Source of the DNA: an uncultured Lachnospiraceae bacterium
GTDB lineage: Bacteria; Bacillota; Clostridia; Lachnospirales; Lachnospiraceae
Assembly: GCA_910577045.1 (NCBI GenBank)
Contig: CAJTLB010000015.1
Coordinates: 14,080 to 78,079, forward strand
Direction of reading: 5' to 3'
DNA length: 64,000 nucleotides
The notes beneath the pieces were generated by a model, which ran no database searches, was not told where the DNA came from, and was given only the letters and a program-made list of their open reading frames with translations. Each line of letters opens with the position of its first letter. Positions within the stretch are counted from its first letter, which is position 1. Position numbers and translations under genes: made by a program. This document shows positions 17,180 through 26,766 of the stretch, piece by piece.

Positions 17180-19795
17180 ATGTTACAGATTGAACGTGCG
17201 ACAGGCTGTACCATTACGGCAGAGGCATTAAAAAAAGAAAATACAGCATGGATTCAAGAATATGGCGCTAATCCTAAAAAGAGCCCAATGGAAAATACAA
17301 AAGCAATTAATCAGGCAATCCTTTCACTTTTTAAAGCGGGTGGCGGTACAGTAGAGATACCAGAAGGAGATTTCCATATTTATACCATTCATTTAAAGAG
17401 TAATGTTAATTTACATTTAAACCAAGGGGCAATTTTACATGCAGCAAAAACAGATATTCTACAATCCTATGAAAAACAAAAAGGGGAAGGGGGAAATTAT
17501 GATGAGCCAGAAGTAAACCGTTATGTAGGTTTACAGGATCATGGGCATACTTACTTTGCAAATAGCCTTTTGTATGGGGCGGATATTGAGAATGTAATGA
17601 TTTATGGGGAAGGCTTAATTGATGGCAGTTATATAGAAGAAGAGACAGGATACCGCAGGTATGTGCTCCAAGGCGGTGATCCATTTGAGAATATGTTTCG
17701 GAATAGACGGGGACATGCAGGGGAATGGTTTGGAAATAAGGCAATTGCCCTAGTAAGGGCAAAAAATATAGTATTAAAGGATTTTCGCCTTTTAATTGGC
17801 GGGCACTTTGCGATTATTGCAGAAGGGGTTGTGAATATGCTGGCAGAGGGGCTTCTTGTAGATACTACAAGGGATGCGTTTGATATTGACTGCTGCCAAG
17901 ATGTAACAGTCCGACATTCAATATTTAATTCTTTAACAGATGATGCACTAGTATTAAAGGCGTCTTACGGGGCTGGGACATTTATGCCTATAAAAAATAT
18001 ATTAATTGAGGATTGTACAGTGAGTGGTTATGATGCTGGTTCTGTATATGCAGGGAAATATACAAGAGATAAATTAATTGCCACTGACCGCTGCGGCCCG
18101 ACAGCAAGGGTAAAGCTAGGGACAGAATCTACTTGTGGGTATGAGCTTGTAACAATAAAACGTGTAAAATTTGACCGTTCCCGTGGGTTTGCGTTAGAGG
18201 CGGTAGATGGTTCTGGTTTAAAGGATATTGTATTTACGGACTGTACCATGGATAATGTAAGCAGTTCCCCTATTTTTATCCGTGCAGGAGAAAGAGGGAG
18301 GTTCCCGGTTACAGGGAATTCTTTGGAGGAATTGGTAGAAGCAGAAGATGGGAATGTACGGTTAGATAATAAAAACTGGGTACTCCCAAATAGGGAAGAG
18401 TACCAAAAATACCCAGCAAAGCGGTATATACCTTCTTATATCCGTGATAAGTCTGTAACAATTGATGGACATTCTGAATTTCAAATAGTAAACCAAGAAG
18501 AGCCATGTAGGGTAAATAAGGCAAATTTGGCATTTGTAGATGGGCAGTATTATAGGATGGAATACCAAGAAGAAAACAGAAAATACCAGCCAGATTATAA
18601 AAACCCTGTCCCAGAACAAGAAATTGGGAAATATGCCAACGCCTGTGGGGCGCATATGGCAGAGGTATCTAATATTGAAATTAGCAATGTAAAGATTACC
18701 AATGTAGATCCACGGTATCCTATTTTATTAATGGGCTTAACAGACAGTAAGTTAAAAAATATTATAATGGAGCATATTGAAGTAGAGTACCGGGGCGGGC
18801 TTACTATGGAACAGGCAGTAGAGCAAAGACAATTAAATACAAATTGGGATTATACCCAGTTTGAAACAAAAAGTTCAGTACAGACACTGCCATGGTTAGT
18901 AAACACATTCTTTTTAAAAGAAGAAGGGCTGCTTCCCCGTGTGGATTGGGTAGAAGAAAAACAGGCATGGGTAGCCGATCCTTATAATGTGCCAGAACTT
19001 CCAGCGGTATACCCAGAACCAAGTAATTGGGGGATTCTCCCAGCATATGGCATTTATGCCCGCCATGTGGAAAATTTGGCGTTACATAATATAAAAATAT
19101 CTTATCAAGTGGAAGATAAACGCCATCCAATCGTATTAGATGATGTAGATGGGGTAAATCTTTCTAAAATAAAGGCATCTTGTAGCCAAGATAGTAGTAT
19201 GCTTGCCATAGTGACAAACCCATGGAAACGGAAAACCCATATGGAATATATAAAAGAAGAGCCTTATTTTACTACTACAGTAAAAAATATTACTCTGGAA
19301 GAGGAATTAAAAATAGAAGAGGTACAGGTAAAAGCACCTGCGCCTGGCACGCCAAAGGACAGCCTCTATCCATTTAAAACAGTAGCCTGCCCAGAGACTG
19401 GTTATTTTTACCGGGTTAAGACGGAACACTATCCTTTGCCATTAACAGTCCATCGTCCTTTCTTTGCCCCACTTAAGAGGAAAGAAGGGTATTGTGGGGC
19501 AGAACTTTCTTTTATTGTACAAGTGCGTAACCCTGCTTTAGAGGTTTCAAAAGAGGAAAGTGAGTCATTTATTTATAATGAGGCAGTAAAGAAAAAAGAG
19601 TATGTGGTAGGGGCAGCAAGGATTATACCAACATTATCTGTGGAAGGTTTGCCAGATGGGGCAGTATTCCATGCAAACAGTGGTAAATTTACATGGATTC
19701 CAAAGAAAGGGCAAGAAGGGAAATATAAACTAACCTTTATTTATGATGATGGGGTTTTGCCAGAAAAACAAACAGTAGAAATTGTTATTGATTAA
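17180..19795 (+). CDS. Large GH28-like beta-helix glycosidase with C-terminal Ig-like domain
   Basis: The 871-aa protein has an N-terminal pectate-lyase-like cap (AINQAILSLFKAGGGTVEIP, about 45-65), a right-handed beta-helix with TRDAFDID and TDDALVLK blocks (about 229-262) that correspond to the NTD and DD motifs of GH28, and RVKLGTEST (about 309-317), replacing the usual RIK block. A later insertion (about 370-640) and a C-terminal putative-Ig/cadherin-like domain (about 815-871, GKFTWIPKKG) follow. There is no signal peptide. The substrate is probably a pectic oligosaccharide. It forms an operon with the preceding GH28 gene and is closed by a terminator. Confidence 0.78.
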   Translation: MLQIERATGCTITAEALKKENTAWIQEYGANPKKSPMENTKAINQAILSLFKAGGGTVEIPEGDFHIYTIHLKSNVNLHLNQGAILHAAKTDILQSYEKQKGEGGNYDEPEVNRYVGLQDHGHTYFANSLLYGADIENVMIYGEGLIDGSYIEEETGYRRYVLQGGDPFENMFRNRRGHAGEWFGNKAIALVRAKNIVLKDFRLLIGGHFAIIAEGVVNMLAEGLLVDTTRDAFDIDCCQDVTVRHSIFNSLTDDALVLKASYGAGTFMPIKNILIEDCTVSGYDAGSVYAGKYTRDKLIATDRCGPTARVKLGTESTCGYELVTIKRVKFDRSRGFALEAVDGSGLKDIVFTDCTMDNVSSSPIFIRAGERGRFPVTGNSLEELVEAEDGNVRLDNKNWVLPNREEYQKYPAKRYIPSYIRDKSVTIDGHSEFQIVNQEEPCRVNKANLAFVDGQYYRMEYQEENRKYQPDYKNPVPEQEIGKYANACGAHMAEVSNIEISNVKITNVDPRYPILLMGLTDSKLKNIIMEHIEVEYRGGLTMEQAVEQRQLNTNWDYTQFETKSSVQTLPWLVNTFFLKEEGLLPRVDWVEEKQAWVADPYNVPELPAVYPEPSNWGILPAYGIYARHVENLALHNIKISYQVEDKRHPIVLDDVDGVNLSKIKASCSQDSSMLAIVTNPWKRKTHMEYIKEEPYFTTTVKNITLEEELKIEEVQVKAPAPGTPKDSLYPFKTVACPETGYFYRVKTEHYPLPLTVHRPFFAPLKRKEGYCGAELSFIVQVRNPALEVSKEESESFIYNEAVKKKEYVVGAARIIPTLSVEGLPDGAVFHANSGKFTWIPKKGQEGKYKLTFIYDDGVLPEKQTVEIVID

Positions 19796-19808
19796 AAAGA
19801 AGTAAAAA

Positions 19809-19861
19809 AGAGCTATTGCTTAGTAAATAAATTTTCTACCGAAGCAATGGCTCTCTTTTTA
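19809..19861 (+). terminator. Bidirectional terminator
   Basis: AGAGCTATTGCTT (19809-19821) pairs with AAGCAATGGCTCT (19842-19854), with T6 on the plus side and A6 before the stem, serving both the GH28 operon and the convergent lipoprotein gene. Confidence 0.88.
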
Positions 19862-19878
19862 TGTTCTTTATCTTTAGG

Positions 19879-20469
19879 TTATTCTGTTGTAGGTTCTGTT
19901 TCTGCTTCTGCATATGGCTCTGAAGCAGGAATGGTAATATTGCCTTCTGGAACAGTAATGTCACTTCCATCTGCCGCGGTAAAATAAATAGTTAATGATT
20001 CATTATAAGCGCGGTTCATATTGGCAACAATACTGTCTAAAATAGTAGTTACTAATTGTTTGCGGTCTGTAATAGCAAAATCTGTTTTGGAACTGTCTAC
20101 GGCACCCGTATAAATACTAGAATCTTTTGAAAAAGAAATAGTAAAGCTTCCTGGGCTGACAGACACAGGCTGGGAAAGTGTTAAATTCCAACCAGTTAAT
20201 TCTGCGATAATGGCAAGTAATGTGTCAGCATCTGGGTTTCTGGCATCCCAAGTTAATGCGGTAGAATTTGGGTTTGCTGATTCGTAGATATAGTCATATT
20301 CCTTCATATTATCCTTTGTACCAAGGGAAAGTACCAGGATTGGTTGAGGGGCCTCTGTGGTATTTTCTGTCCCTGGGGCATTTGCCGGAGAAGAACCACA
20401 AGAGGTTAGGCTAAAAACAGAAACAGCAAAAACAGTGTATATAACAAAATTTTTCCAGTTTTTTTTCAT
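19879..20469 (-). CDS. Lipoprotein of unknown function (possibly GerMN-like)
   Basis: A 196-aa protein with a type II signal peptide and lipobox LTSC (Cys24), then a Pro/Thr-rich linker. The body has an alpha-beta pattern: a helix around DADTLLAIIAELTG, beta strands FTISFSKDSS, a helix with TTILDSIVANMN, and a final strand LTIYFTAADGS. This order recalls GerMN domains found in spore germination lipoproteins, but I could not confirm the motif. The C-terminus is Glu/Thr-rich and probably disordered. It is expected on the outer face of the membrane. Single-gene unit, convergent with the GH28 operon. Confidence 0.65.
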   Translation of the reverse strand: MKKNWKNFVIYTVFAVSVFSLTSCGSSPANAPGTENTTEAPQPILVLSLGTKDNMKEYDYIYESANPNSTALTWDARNPDADTLLAIIAELTGWNLTLSQPVSVSPGSFTISFSKDSSIYTGAVDSSKTDFAITDRKQLVTTILDSIVANMNRAYNESLTIYFTAADGSDITVPEGNITIPASEPYAEAETEPTTE

Positions 20470-20573
20470 AGGTATTCTCCTCTCTTTTCATACAACTTGA
20501 ATAGTATATCATAAAAAATATGGTTTGTACAGCAAGAAAATGGAATAAAATTCTTTAAGAAATTCTTTCACTC

Positions 20574-20602
20574 TTGTATTTTTCTTAAGTCTGTTCTAAA
20601 AT
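20574..20602 (+). promoter_or_regulatory. Promoter of clpS-clpA
   Basis: TTGTAT at 20574-20579, a 17-bp spacer and TAAAAT at 20597-20602, 41 bp upstream of the clpS start. Confidence 0.65.
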
Positions 20603-20643
20603 AAATGTGGTTGTATTATAACAAAAGAATTATAGGGGGAAGT

Positions 20644-20940
20644 ATGGCATTAGAAACAAAATTAGGGACAAAGACAAAAGGACAAGTAAAAGAACCAACC
20701 AAGTATAAAGTAGTAATGTACAATGATGACTTTACGCCAATGGACTTTGTAGTGGACATTTTAAAGTTAATTTTTAAAAAGGAACATCAAGAAGCAGTCG
20801 ATATTATGATGCAGGTGCATAAAGGGGACAAAGCAGTGGTGGGTATGTATGCCTATGATATTGCTATGACAAAAACACAAGAAGCAACCCATATGGCAAG
20901 GCAGAATGGATATCCATTCCAGGTAAAGGTGGAGTCTTAA
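20644..20940 (+). CDS. clpS: ATP-dependent Clp protease adaptor ClpS
   Basis: A 98-aa adaptor that delivers N-degron substrates to the Hsp100 unfoldase encoded next door. Family signatures are YKVVMYNDDFTPMDFVV (about 19-35), with the Asn-Asp substrate gate, and the late G-Y-P-F-x-V segment; the HKGDKAVVG loop lies in between. The ATG at 20644 is chosen for the GGGGGAAG site; upstream in-frame codons would extend it implausibly. clpA starts 17 nt downstream, so substrate adaptor and unfoldase are coexpressed. Confidence 0.93.
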   Translation: MALETKLGTKTKGQVKEPTKYKVVMYNDDFTPMDFVVDILKLIFKKEHQEAVDIMMQVHKGDKAVVGMYAYDIAMTKTQEATHMARQNGYPFQVKVES

Positions 20941-20957
20941 TTTAGGAGGAGAAAACT

Positions 20958-23156
20958 TTGAAAATATCGCAGGAGTTGGAGTTATTACTCCAGAAATCGG
21001 CAGTATATGCAGGGCAGAACCGGCATGAATATGTAACACCAGAACATGTTATGCTTACGCTGACCTATGATAATAAATTTTCCCATTGTTATACAAATTG
21101 TGGTGGTAATATAAAAGAATTTAGGGAAGAACTGGAAACTTATTTAAGGACAAGTGTAGGAGAACTTCCTGAACATAAAGAAGAAATTCCAGTTAGCTAT
21201 GGGCTCCATGAGGCGTTAATTGAGGCTTCTATGCAGGCAGAAAGCGCAGGGCAGCAGACGGTGGAGCTTGTGCATTTGATTTATGGGTTTTATCGTTTAA
21301 AAGAATGTTTTGGCATTTATCTAATGGATACCCAAGGTGTGGAAGAGGTAGATATGCTTACGGAACTTCATTCTAGGAATTGGGAAGAAGGAGAAGTAGG
21401 AAAGGAAGAGCCAATTAGGGAAGAAGTGGCTTCTTCTTATTTAACTTGTATGAATGAAGAGGCGGCTTCTATGAAGCCATTGATAGGGAGAGAAGAGGAA
21501 CTGGAACGGACAATACAAGTTTTATTGCGGAAAGATAAGAATAACCCACTCCATATTGGGGAACCGGGGGTAGGGAAAACAGCAATTGCTTATGGGCTTG
21601 CAGCACTCATTAATGAAGGAAAAGTCCCTAAAGATTTAAAAAATGTAAAAATGTATGCTATGGATTTAGGCGCCATGCTTGCAGGGACACAGCTCCGGGG
21701 AGATTTTGAGAAGCGGTTAAAAGAGGCAATGAAGCAGTTAGAAAGAGAAGACCGCCCCATTCTTTATATTGATGAAATCCATACCTTAGTAGGGGCAGGA
21801 GCTACGTCAGGGAGTGCAATGGATGCGTCAAATTTGTTAAAACCATATTTAACAAGAGGGACAATACGTTTTATTGGGGCTACCACATATGAAGAATATA
21901 AAAAATATTTTGCAAAAAATAAAAGTATGGTACGGCGTTTCCAGAATATTGAGATTAAAGAGCCTTCTGTAGAAGAAACGATTACCATTTTGAGAGGTCT
22001 GAAACCATATTATGAGGATTGGCATCATGTGTCTTACCAAAAAGGGGCAATTGAACATGCAGTGTATTTAAGTGCAAGGTATGTCAATGAACGTTTCCTT
22101 CCAGATAAGGCAATTGATTTAATTGATGAAGCAGGTGCTTACCGTGTTATGCATCCAGAAGAAAAGAAAAAACAAATAGTAGATAAAAAATTAATAGAAG
22201 AGGTATTGTCAAAAACTTGCCAAATCCCAAAGCAGACTATAGAGGCAGAAGAAGTGAAAAGGCTTGCCCGTTTGGAAAAAGAATTAAAAGAACGGGTATT
22301 TGGGCAGGCGGAGGCAGTAGAAGAACTTTCCAGTGCTGTAAAATTCTCGAAAGCAGGGTTAAGGGATGGGGATAAACCAGTAGCAAGTTTATTGTTCGTT
22401 GGCCCAACTGGGGTTGGGAAGACAGAGCTTGCAAAAGCGTTAGCAGAAGTACTTGGCATTGATTTGGTACGTTTTGATATGAGCGAATATGCAGAGAAGC
22501 ATACAGTGGCAAAGTTAATCGGATCTCCGGCAGGATATGTTGGTTATGAAGAAGGAGGGCTTTTAACAGAGACAATACGCAAGAAGCCACATTGTGTATT
22601 GCTTTTAGATGAGATTGAAAAGGCACATCCAGATATTTTTAATGTATTATTGCAAGTAATGGATTATGCAACCCTTACCGATAACCAAGGGAGAAAAGCA
22701 GATTTTAGGAATGTTATTTTAATTATGACTTCTAATGCTGGCGCTAGGGAAGCAGGAAGGGTGACAATGGGCTTTAGTAATGAAATATTAAATGAAGGAG
22801 CGATTGACACAGAGGTAAAACGTGTATTTAGCCCAGAGTTTAGGAACCGTTTAGATAGGGCAATTGTGTTCCATCCAGTGGATGAAAAAATGGCATTGCA
22901 AATTACTGAGAAAAAAATAAAGGCTTTATGTGATCAGTTGATCCCTAAAAAAGTAGAACTCCAATTTTCTAAACAAGCAAAAGAATATTTTGCTTCTAAG
23001 GGCTTAAGCAGAGAATATGGTGCTAGGGAGATCCAACGTGTAATAGATATCGAATTAAAATCTCTTTTAGTGAATGAAATTTTATTTGGGAAATTAAAAA
23101 AAGGAGGCCTTTGCTCTGTAGGGATAGAGGCAGGAAAGATCCAGTTAGAGATTTAA
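20958..23156 (+). CDS. clpA: ATP-dependent Clp protease ATP-binding subunit ClpA
   Basis: The 732-aa AAA+ unfoldase starts at TTG with an AGGAGGAG site. Domains: Clp N-domain repeats (about 1-145), D1 with Walker A GEPGVGKTAIAYG (about 198) and Walker B ILYIDEIHT (about 272-279), and D2 with GPTGVGKTELAKA (about 483) and LLLDEIEKAH. A ClpP-docking tripeptide MGF sits at 604-606, just before the SPEFRNRLD sensor segment, the position of IGL in E. coli ClpA. There is no middle coiled coil, so it is ClpA rather than ClpB/ClpC. With ClpS and ClpP (not in the window) it degrades N-end-rule substrates. Confidence 0.94.
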   Translation: MKISQELELLLQKSAVYAGQNRHEYVTPEHVMLTLTYDNKFSHCYTNCGGNIKEFREELETYLRTSVGELPEHKEEIPVSYGLHEALIEASMQAESAGQQTVELVHLIYGFYRLKECFGIYLMDTQGVEEVDMLTELHSRNWEEGEVGKEEPIREEVASSYLTCMNEEAASMKPLIGREEELERTIQVLLRKDKNNPLHIGEPGVGKTAIAYGLAALINEGKVPKDLKNVKMYAMDLGAMLAGTQLRGDFEKRLKEAMKQLEREDRPILYIDEIHTLVGAGATSGSAMDASNLLKPYLTRGTIRFIGATTYEEYKKYFAKNKSMVRRFQNIEIKEPSVEETITILRGLKPYYEDWHHVSYQKGAIEHAVYLSARYVNERFLPDKAIDLIDEAGAYRVMHPEEKKKQIVDKKLIEEVLSKTCQIPKQTIEAEEVKRLARLEKELKERVFGQAEAVEELSSAVKFSKAGLRDGDKPVASLLFVGPTGVGKTELAKALAEVLGIDLVRFDMSEYAEKHTVAKLIGSPAGYVGYEEGGLLTETIRKKPHCVLLLDEIEKAHPDIFNVLLQVMDYATLTDNQGRKADFRNVILIMTSNAGAREAGRVTMGFSNEILNEGAIDTEVKRVFSPEFRNRLDRAIVFHPVDEKMALQITEKKIKALCDQLIPKKVELQFSKQAKEYFASKGLSREYGAREIQRVIDIELKSLLVNEILFGKLKKGGLCSVGIEAGKIQLEI

Positions 23157-23212
23157 TCTTTATGGCAGGAAATGGTTTTGGTTGTAATTTGGTAGAAGAA
23201 ATAAAAAATAGG

Positions 23213-23241
23213 TATACAAAAAAACGGTTTCATGTTAGAAT
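23213..23241 (+). promoter_or_regulatory. Putative rnpB promoter
   Basis: TATACA (23213-23218) and TAGAAT (23236-23241) have a 17-bp spacer. Predicted start is about 23249, which matches the first base of the RNase P RNA. Confidence 0.6.
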
Positions 23242-23249
23242 ATCAAAAT

Positions 23250-23612
23250 GAGTAGGGCAGATGGCCGCAGCTGTATTGCCGAAAGGCAGCAGATGAGGAA
23301 AGTCCGGGCTTCATAGGGCAGGATGCCGGATAACATCCGGTGGAGGCGACTCCAAGGCTAGTGCAACAGAAATATACCGCTAACTATCTTGTGCTTTACT
23401 TTAGGATAGCTAGTAAGGGTGGAAAGGCAGCGTAAGAGACTACCGCCTTATTGGTAACAATAAGGGCTATGTAAACCCCATTCGAAGCAAGACCGAATAG
23501 AAAGCGATACGGTTGCCCGCCGTGCTTTCGGGTAGGTTGCTGGAGCCTGCTGGTAACAGCAGGCCTAGATAGATGGCCATTGTAAGACAGAACCCGGCTT
23601 ATGCTCCTGCTC
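23250..23612 (+). ncRNA. rnpB: RNase P RNA (class A-like)
   Basis: Catalytic RNA of RNase P that matures tRNA 5' ends. Conserved blocks are present in order: the 5' P1 strand GAGTAGGGCAG, the P4 strand region GAGGAAAGTCCGGGCT (23294-23309), the AACAGAAATATACCGC block (about 23364-23380), a GGTGGAAAGGCAGCGTAAGAG block, and the 3' segment AGACAGAACCCGGCTTATGC, followed by TCCTGCTC, which closes P1. The length of about 363 nt is normal. The GDPD gene starts 39 nt after its 3' end. Confidence 0.96.
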
Positions 23613-23651
23613 ATAATAAAAAAGCATTATTTTTTACAGGAAGTTATCAGA

Positions 23652-25451
23652 ATGAAAATCATAAAAAGGACAATACATATTCTTTGCATCAATCTGAAAG
23701 AAATATTGTTGTTTGAAATTCTCTATCGTCTTGCGGCAGGAATTCTTTTCTTTTCTTTATTTACAAGAGGAATGTCCCTTGCAATAAAAGTTTCTGGTTA
23801 TAGTTATTTAACAACGAAAAATATTGGGCTTTTTTTATTAAGGCCATTTACTATTTTGGCATTGCTAGTGGTGCTTGGTGTAGGAGTAGTACTTTTAGTT
23901 ATTGAATTTGCCTCATTATTAGCTGTATTCCAAGCAGGGGAACGCTGTGAAAAACTCCCAGCGCACCAAATCTTTATCCGGGGAATAAAGAAATGCAGGT
24001 TTTATTTCCGAAATGGGAATTTACCATCTATAGGGATGAATATAGTGCTTATGCTGGTATTCCAGCTTGTGTTATTATCAAAAGGGGTTAGCCATATTAA
24101 GCCAATTAGTGATTTAGTAAAAAATATTGGGCAGAGTGTATGGGGAAGTGCATTAGTGCTGCTTTTTGTCCTTATGGTTATTTTTTTATTTTTGCCAGGG
24201 TTATTTACAATACATTTTGAGTTGTTAAATAATAAAACAGGAAAAGAAGCATGGAAAGAAAGCTGGCATTTAGTATCCCGCCATACATTTAGTGCTACAT
24301 GTTCGATTCTCTGTTTAAATGTGGCATTATATTTAATATTCCGGCTGGTGCTTATTTTATGTGCAGTGTTTGCTACCTTGATTATTTATCATTTTGTCAG
24401 TAAGTCAATTGCGCTTGCCTTACTTTTAACTACATATGGCTGGATGGAAATTGTTATATTATTGGTGGCAAGTATTTTAAACAGTATGTATAATACTGCT
24501 TTTTTAACAGGATTGTACTATACTTACAGGGATATGGAAGGAATGGCGCCAGAGCTTTTGGTTTTAGAAGAAGAGAAAAAGGATAAAAAAGCGATAAAAA
24601 CAAGGAATATTTTGCTTGCAGTTTGTGCCCTCTTTTTTTGTGTTATTTTATATGATGTAGTGGAAAATGGAATCCGTTTTGCTAAGGAAGCATTTGTAGA
24701 AACTAGTATAACAGCACACCGCGGCAGTTCTGTGGAAGCACCTGAAAATACGCTTCCAGCTATTGAACTTGCCATTGAGCAGATGGCAGATTATGTAGAA
24801 ATTGATGTGCAAGAAAGTAAGGATGGGGAGTTAATTTTACTACATGACAAAAGTTTTCGAAGGACTTGTGGCGTAAATAGTAGCCCAAGGGATATGACAC
24901 TTTTAGAAATAAAGCAATTAAATGCAGCTTTTTATATGGAAGGCTATAAAAGTACAGAAGTACCAACCCTAAATGAAGTATTAGAACTTTGTAAAGATAA
25001 AATATACTTAAATATTGAATTAAAAAGTAATGGGAATAATGGAAACCTGCCAGAGAAAACAGTGAAATTAGTAAAAGAATATAATATGGAAAAACAATGT
25101 GTATTTACTTCCACAAATCTGGTATTCTTAAAAAAAATAAAAGAGTTAAATAAAGAATTAAAAACAGGGTATATTTTGTCTAATGCAATTGGGGAATTTT
25201 ATAAAAATGATGCAGTAGATTTTTTTAGCCTAAATTCTGCGCTGGTGAATGAACATAATATGGCGTTAATCCATGAGAATGGGCAGGAGGTCCATGCGTG
25301 GACTGTAAATTCTAGGGCGGAAATGGAACGGCTGAAATTTCTTGGGGTAGATAATATTATTACTGATTACCCTGTACTGGCTAGGGAAATTTTATATCGG
25401 GAAGAGGATACAGAAAATTTTTTAGAGTTTTTGACAGAAGTGCTGAAATAA
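23652..25451 (+). CDS. Membrane-anchored glycerophosphodiester phosphodiesterase
   Basis: The 599-aa protein has a polytopic N-terminal domain with six or seven membrane helices (about residues 15-345, like the GPDPase membrane domain PF10110), then a GDPD TIM-barrel (about 355-590). Catalytic markers are HRGSSVEAPENT (His-Arg and Glu), EIDVQESKDGELILLHD and NIELKSN. It probably hydrolyses glycerophosphodiesters, or polyglycerophosphate/lipid-anchor substrates, at the outer membrane face. The ATG at 23652 is chosen because codons upstream overlap the RNase P RNA. A bidirectional terminator follows. Confidence 0.88.
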   Translation: MKIIKRTIHILCINLKEILLFEILYRLAAGILFFSLFTRGMSLAIKVSGYSYLTTKNIGLFLLRPFTILALLVVLGVGVVLLVIEFASLLAVFQAGERCEKLPAHQIFIRGIKKCRFYFRNGNLPSIGMNIVLMLVFQLVLLSKGVSHIKPISDLVKNIGQSVWGSALVLLFVLMVIFLFLPGLFTIHFELLNNKTGKEAWKESWHLVSRHTFSATCSILCLNVALYLIFRLVLILCAVFATLIIYHFVSKSIALALLLTTYGWMEIVILLVASILNSMYNTAFLTGLYYTYRDMEGMAPELLVLEEEKKDKKAIKTRNILLAVCALFFCVILYDVVENGIRFAKEAFVETSITAHRGSSVEAPENTLPAIELAIEQMADYVEIDVQESKDGELILLHDKSFRRTCGVNSSPRDMTLLEIKQLNAAFYMEGYKSTEVPTLNEVLELCKDKIYLNIELKSNGNNGNLPEKTVKLVKEYNMEKQCVFTSTNLVFLKKIKELNKELKTGYILSNAIGEFYKNDAVDFFSLNSALVNEHNMALIHENGQEVHAWTVNSRAEMERLKFLGVDNIITDYPVLAREILYREEDTENFLEFLTEVLK

Positions 25452-25502
25452 AAAATTGGTAGCTTATCAGGATAGCAAATCCTAGTAAACTGCCAATTTT
25501 TA
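25452..25502 (+). terminator. Bidirectional terminator between GDPD and the HAD hydrolase
   Basis: AAAATTGGTAG pairs with CTGCCAATTTT, with an inner AGGAT/ATCCT stem and A/T tracts at both ends. Confidence 0.82.
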
Positions 25503-25506
25503 TGGA

Positions 25507-26331
25507 TTAGTTGGTATTAGATGCAGGTTTTATAAATTTCTCAATAACTGCAACAATGCCATCTTCATTGTTAGAACTGGTAATATAATCGGCTGACTGT
25601 TTCACAATTTCTTGTGCGTTTGCCATAGCAACTCCAAGCCCAGCAAACTCTATCATAGAAACATCATTAAAGCCATCTCCACAACAGATCATTTGTTCTT
25701 GGGTTAGCCCAAGCGCATTTAAAAGACGTTGCAAAGATTTGGCTTTATCTATATTTTGCGGCATAATTTCTAAGAAAAATGGCTCAGAACGGTAAATACT
25801 TAAAAATCCATGGAAACGTTTTTTTAAACGCCTTTCTACAGAAAGTAAGAGTTCTGGTTCACCTGTCATTAGGCATTTATTAACAGGAAAGGTGACATAA
25901 GATGGAAAGTCTTTTACTTCCCGAATAGGGATTTGGTTAATATGGGCTTCATATTCCATATACTGGTCAATAGGGGTGGCTGCTATAACGTCATCACCTT
26001 CATAACTAATAAGGCCAATATGGGAGTCTATTGCTTCTTGGTATAAAATAGGAATCACATTTTGTGGCAAGGTTTTATCATAGATAACTTCATTTGTCCT
26101 TACATTTAAGATTTTGGCGCCATTAAAAGAAAGGATATAGTTGCCAAATTCTTCTAGCCGCAAAAGTTTTGCATAAGGGAGGATGCCAGCAGTAGGGCGC
26201 CCGCTGGCAAGTACCACATAAAAGCCTTCTTGCTGCAAGCAAAGAAGGGCTTCTAGGGTTTTATTGGAAATTGTTTTATCCGAAGTGGTGAGAGTGCCGT
26301 CAATATCTAGCACAAGCATCTGATATTTCAT
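25507..26331 (-). CDS. Cof-type HAD-family hydrolase
   Basis: A 274-aa cytosolic phosphatase of the HAD IIB/Cof subfamily. Motif I is LDIDGTLTTSD (nucleophile Asp9), motif II ASGRP, motif III Lys around DKAKSLQ, and motif IV GDGFNDVSMIEFAG. A C2B cap lies between motifs II and III. Typical substrates are sugar phosphates, FMN or PLP; none can be chosen here. It is the last gene of the dut-pyrB-pyrI operon; its AAGGAG site overlaps the pyrI stop. Confidence 0.88.
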   Translation of the reverse strand: MKYQMLVLDIDGTLTTSDKTISNKTLEALLCLQQEGFYVVLASGRPTAGILPYAKLLRLEEFGNYILSFNGAKILNVRTNEVIYDKTLPQNVIPILYQEAIDSHIGLISYEGDDVIAATPIDQYMEYEAHINQIPIREVKDFPSYVTFPVNKCLMTGEPELLLSVERRLKKRFHGFLSIYRSEPFFLEIMPQNIDKAKSLQRLLNALGLTQEQMICCGDGFNDVSMIEFAGLGVAMANAQEIVKQSADYITSSNNEDGIVAVIEKFIKPASNTN

Positions 26332-26343
26332 AATAAAAACTCC

Positions 26344-26766
26344 TTAATCGTATTTTTCTTCACAGTACATACAGCGGTATGTAGCCTTTTCTTCATTGGT
26401 TAAAATAAAGATCTGGTCAAGTTCTTGCTCAATAGAAGTAATGCAGCGGGGATTTTTGCATTTAATAATATTTACCACTTTTTTAGGAAGCGTTAGGTTC
26501 TTTTTTCCCACAATTTCCCCATCTTTAATAATGTTTACCGTAATATTGTGGTCGATAAAGCCTAAAATATCTAAATCAATACTATCAATAGAAGTTTCAA
26601 TTTTTATAATATCTTTTTTTCCCATTTTGTTGCTGCGGGCATTTTTAATAATGGCAACACAGTTGTCAATTTTATCTAATTTTAAATCGCGGTAAATCGA
26701 CATTGCCTTCCCAGCCTCAATATGGTCTAATACAACACCTTCATTTAATTTTCCGACATTTAACAT
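26344..26766 (-). CDS. pyrI: Aspartate carbamoyltransferase regulatory chain
   Basis: A 140-aa nucleotide-binding regulatory subunit that associates with PyrB and mediates feedback by CTP/ATP. The N-terminal allosteric domain is followed by the C-terminal zinc domain with four Cys ligands (CKNPRC and CMYC). Its ATG lies inside the end of pyrB with a 7-nt overlap (ATGTTAA), implying translational coupling and equal stoichiometry. Confidence 0.95.
   Translation of the reverse strand: MLNVGKLNEGVVLDHIEAGKAMSIYRDLKLDKIDNCVAIIKNARSNKMGKKDIIKIETSIDSIDLDILGFIDHNITVNIIKDGEIVGKKNLTLPKKVVNIIKCKNPRCITSIEQELDQIFILTNEEKATYRCMYCEEKYD

Noticed and set aside
19879..20469. Firm GerM assignment for the lipoprotein
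   Set aside because: Only the general fold order and lipobox agree; the diagnostic GerMN motif could not be seen.
23601..23651. Earlier start of the GDPD gene inside the RNase P RNA
   Set aside because: The codons overlap the RNA 3' end and have no ribosome site; ATG 23652 begins a proper membrane-protein N-terminus.
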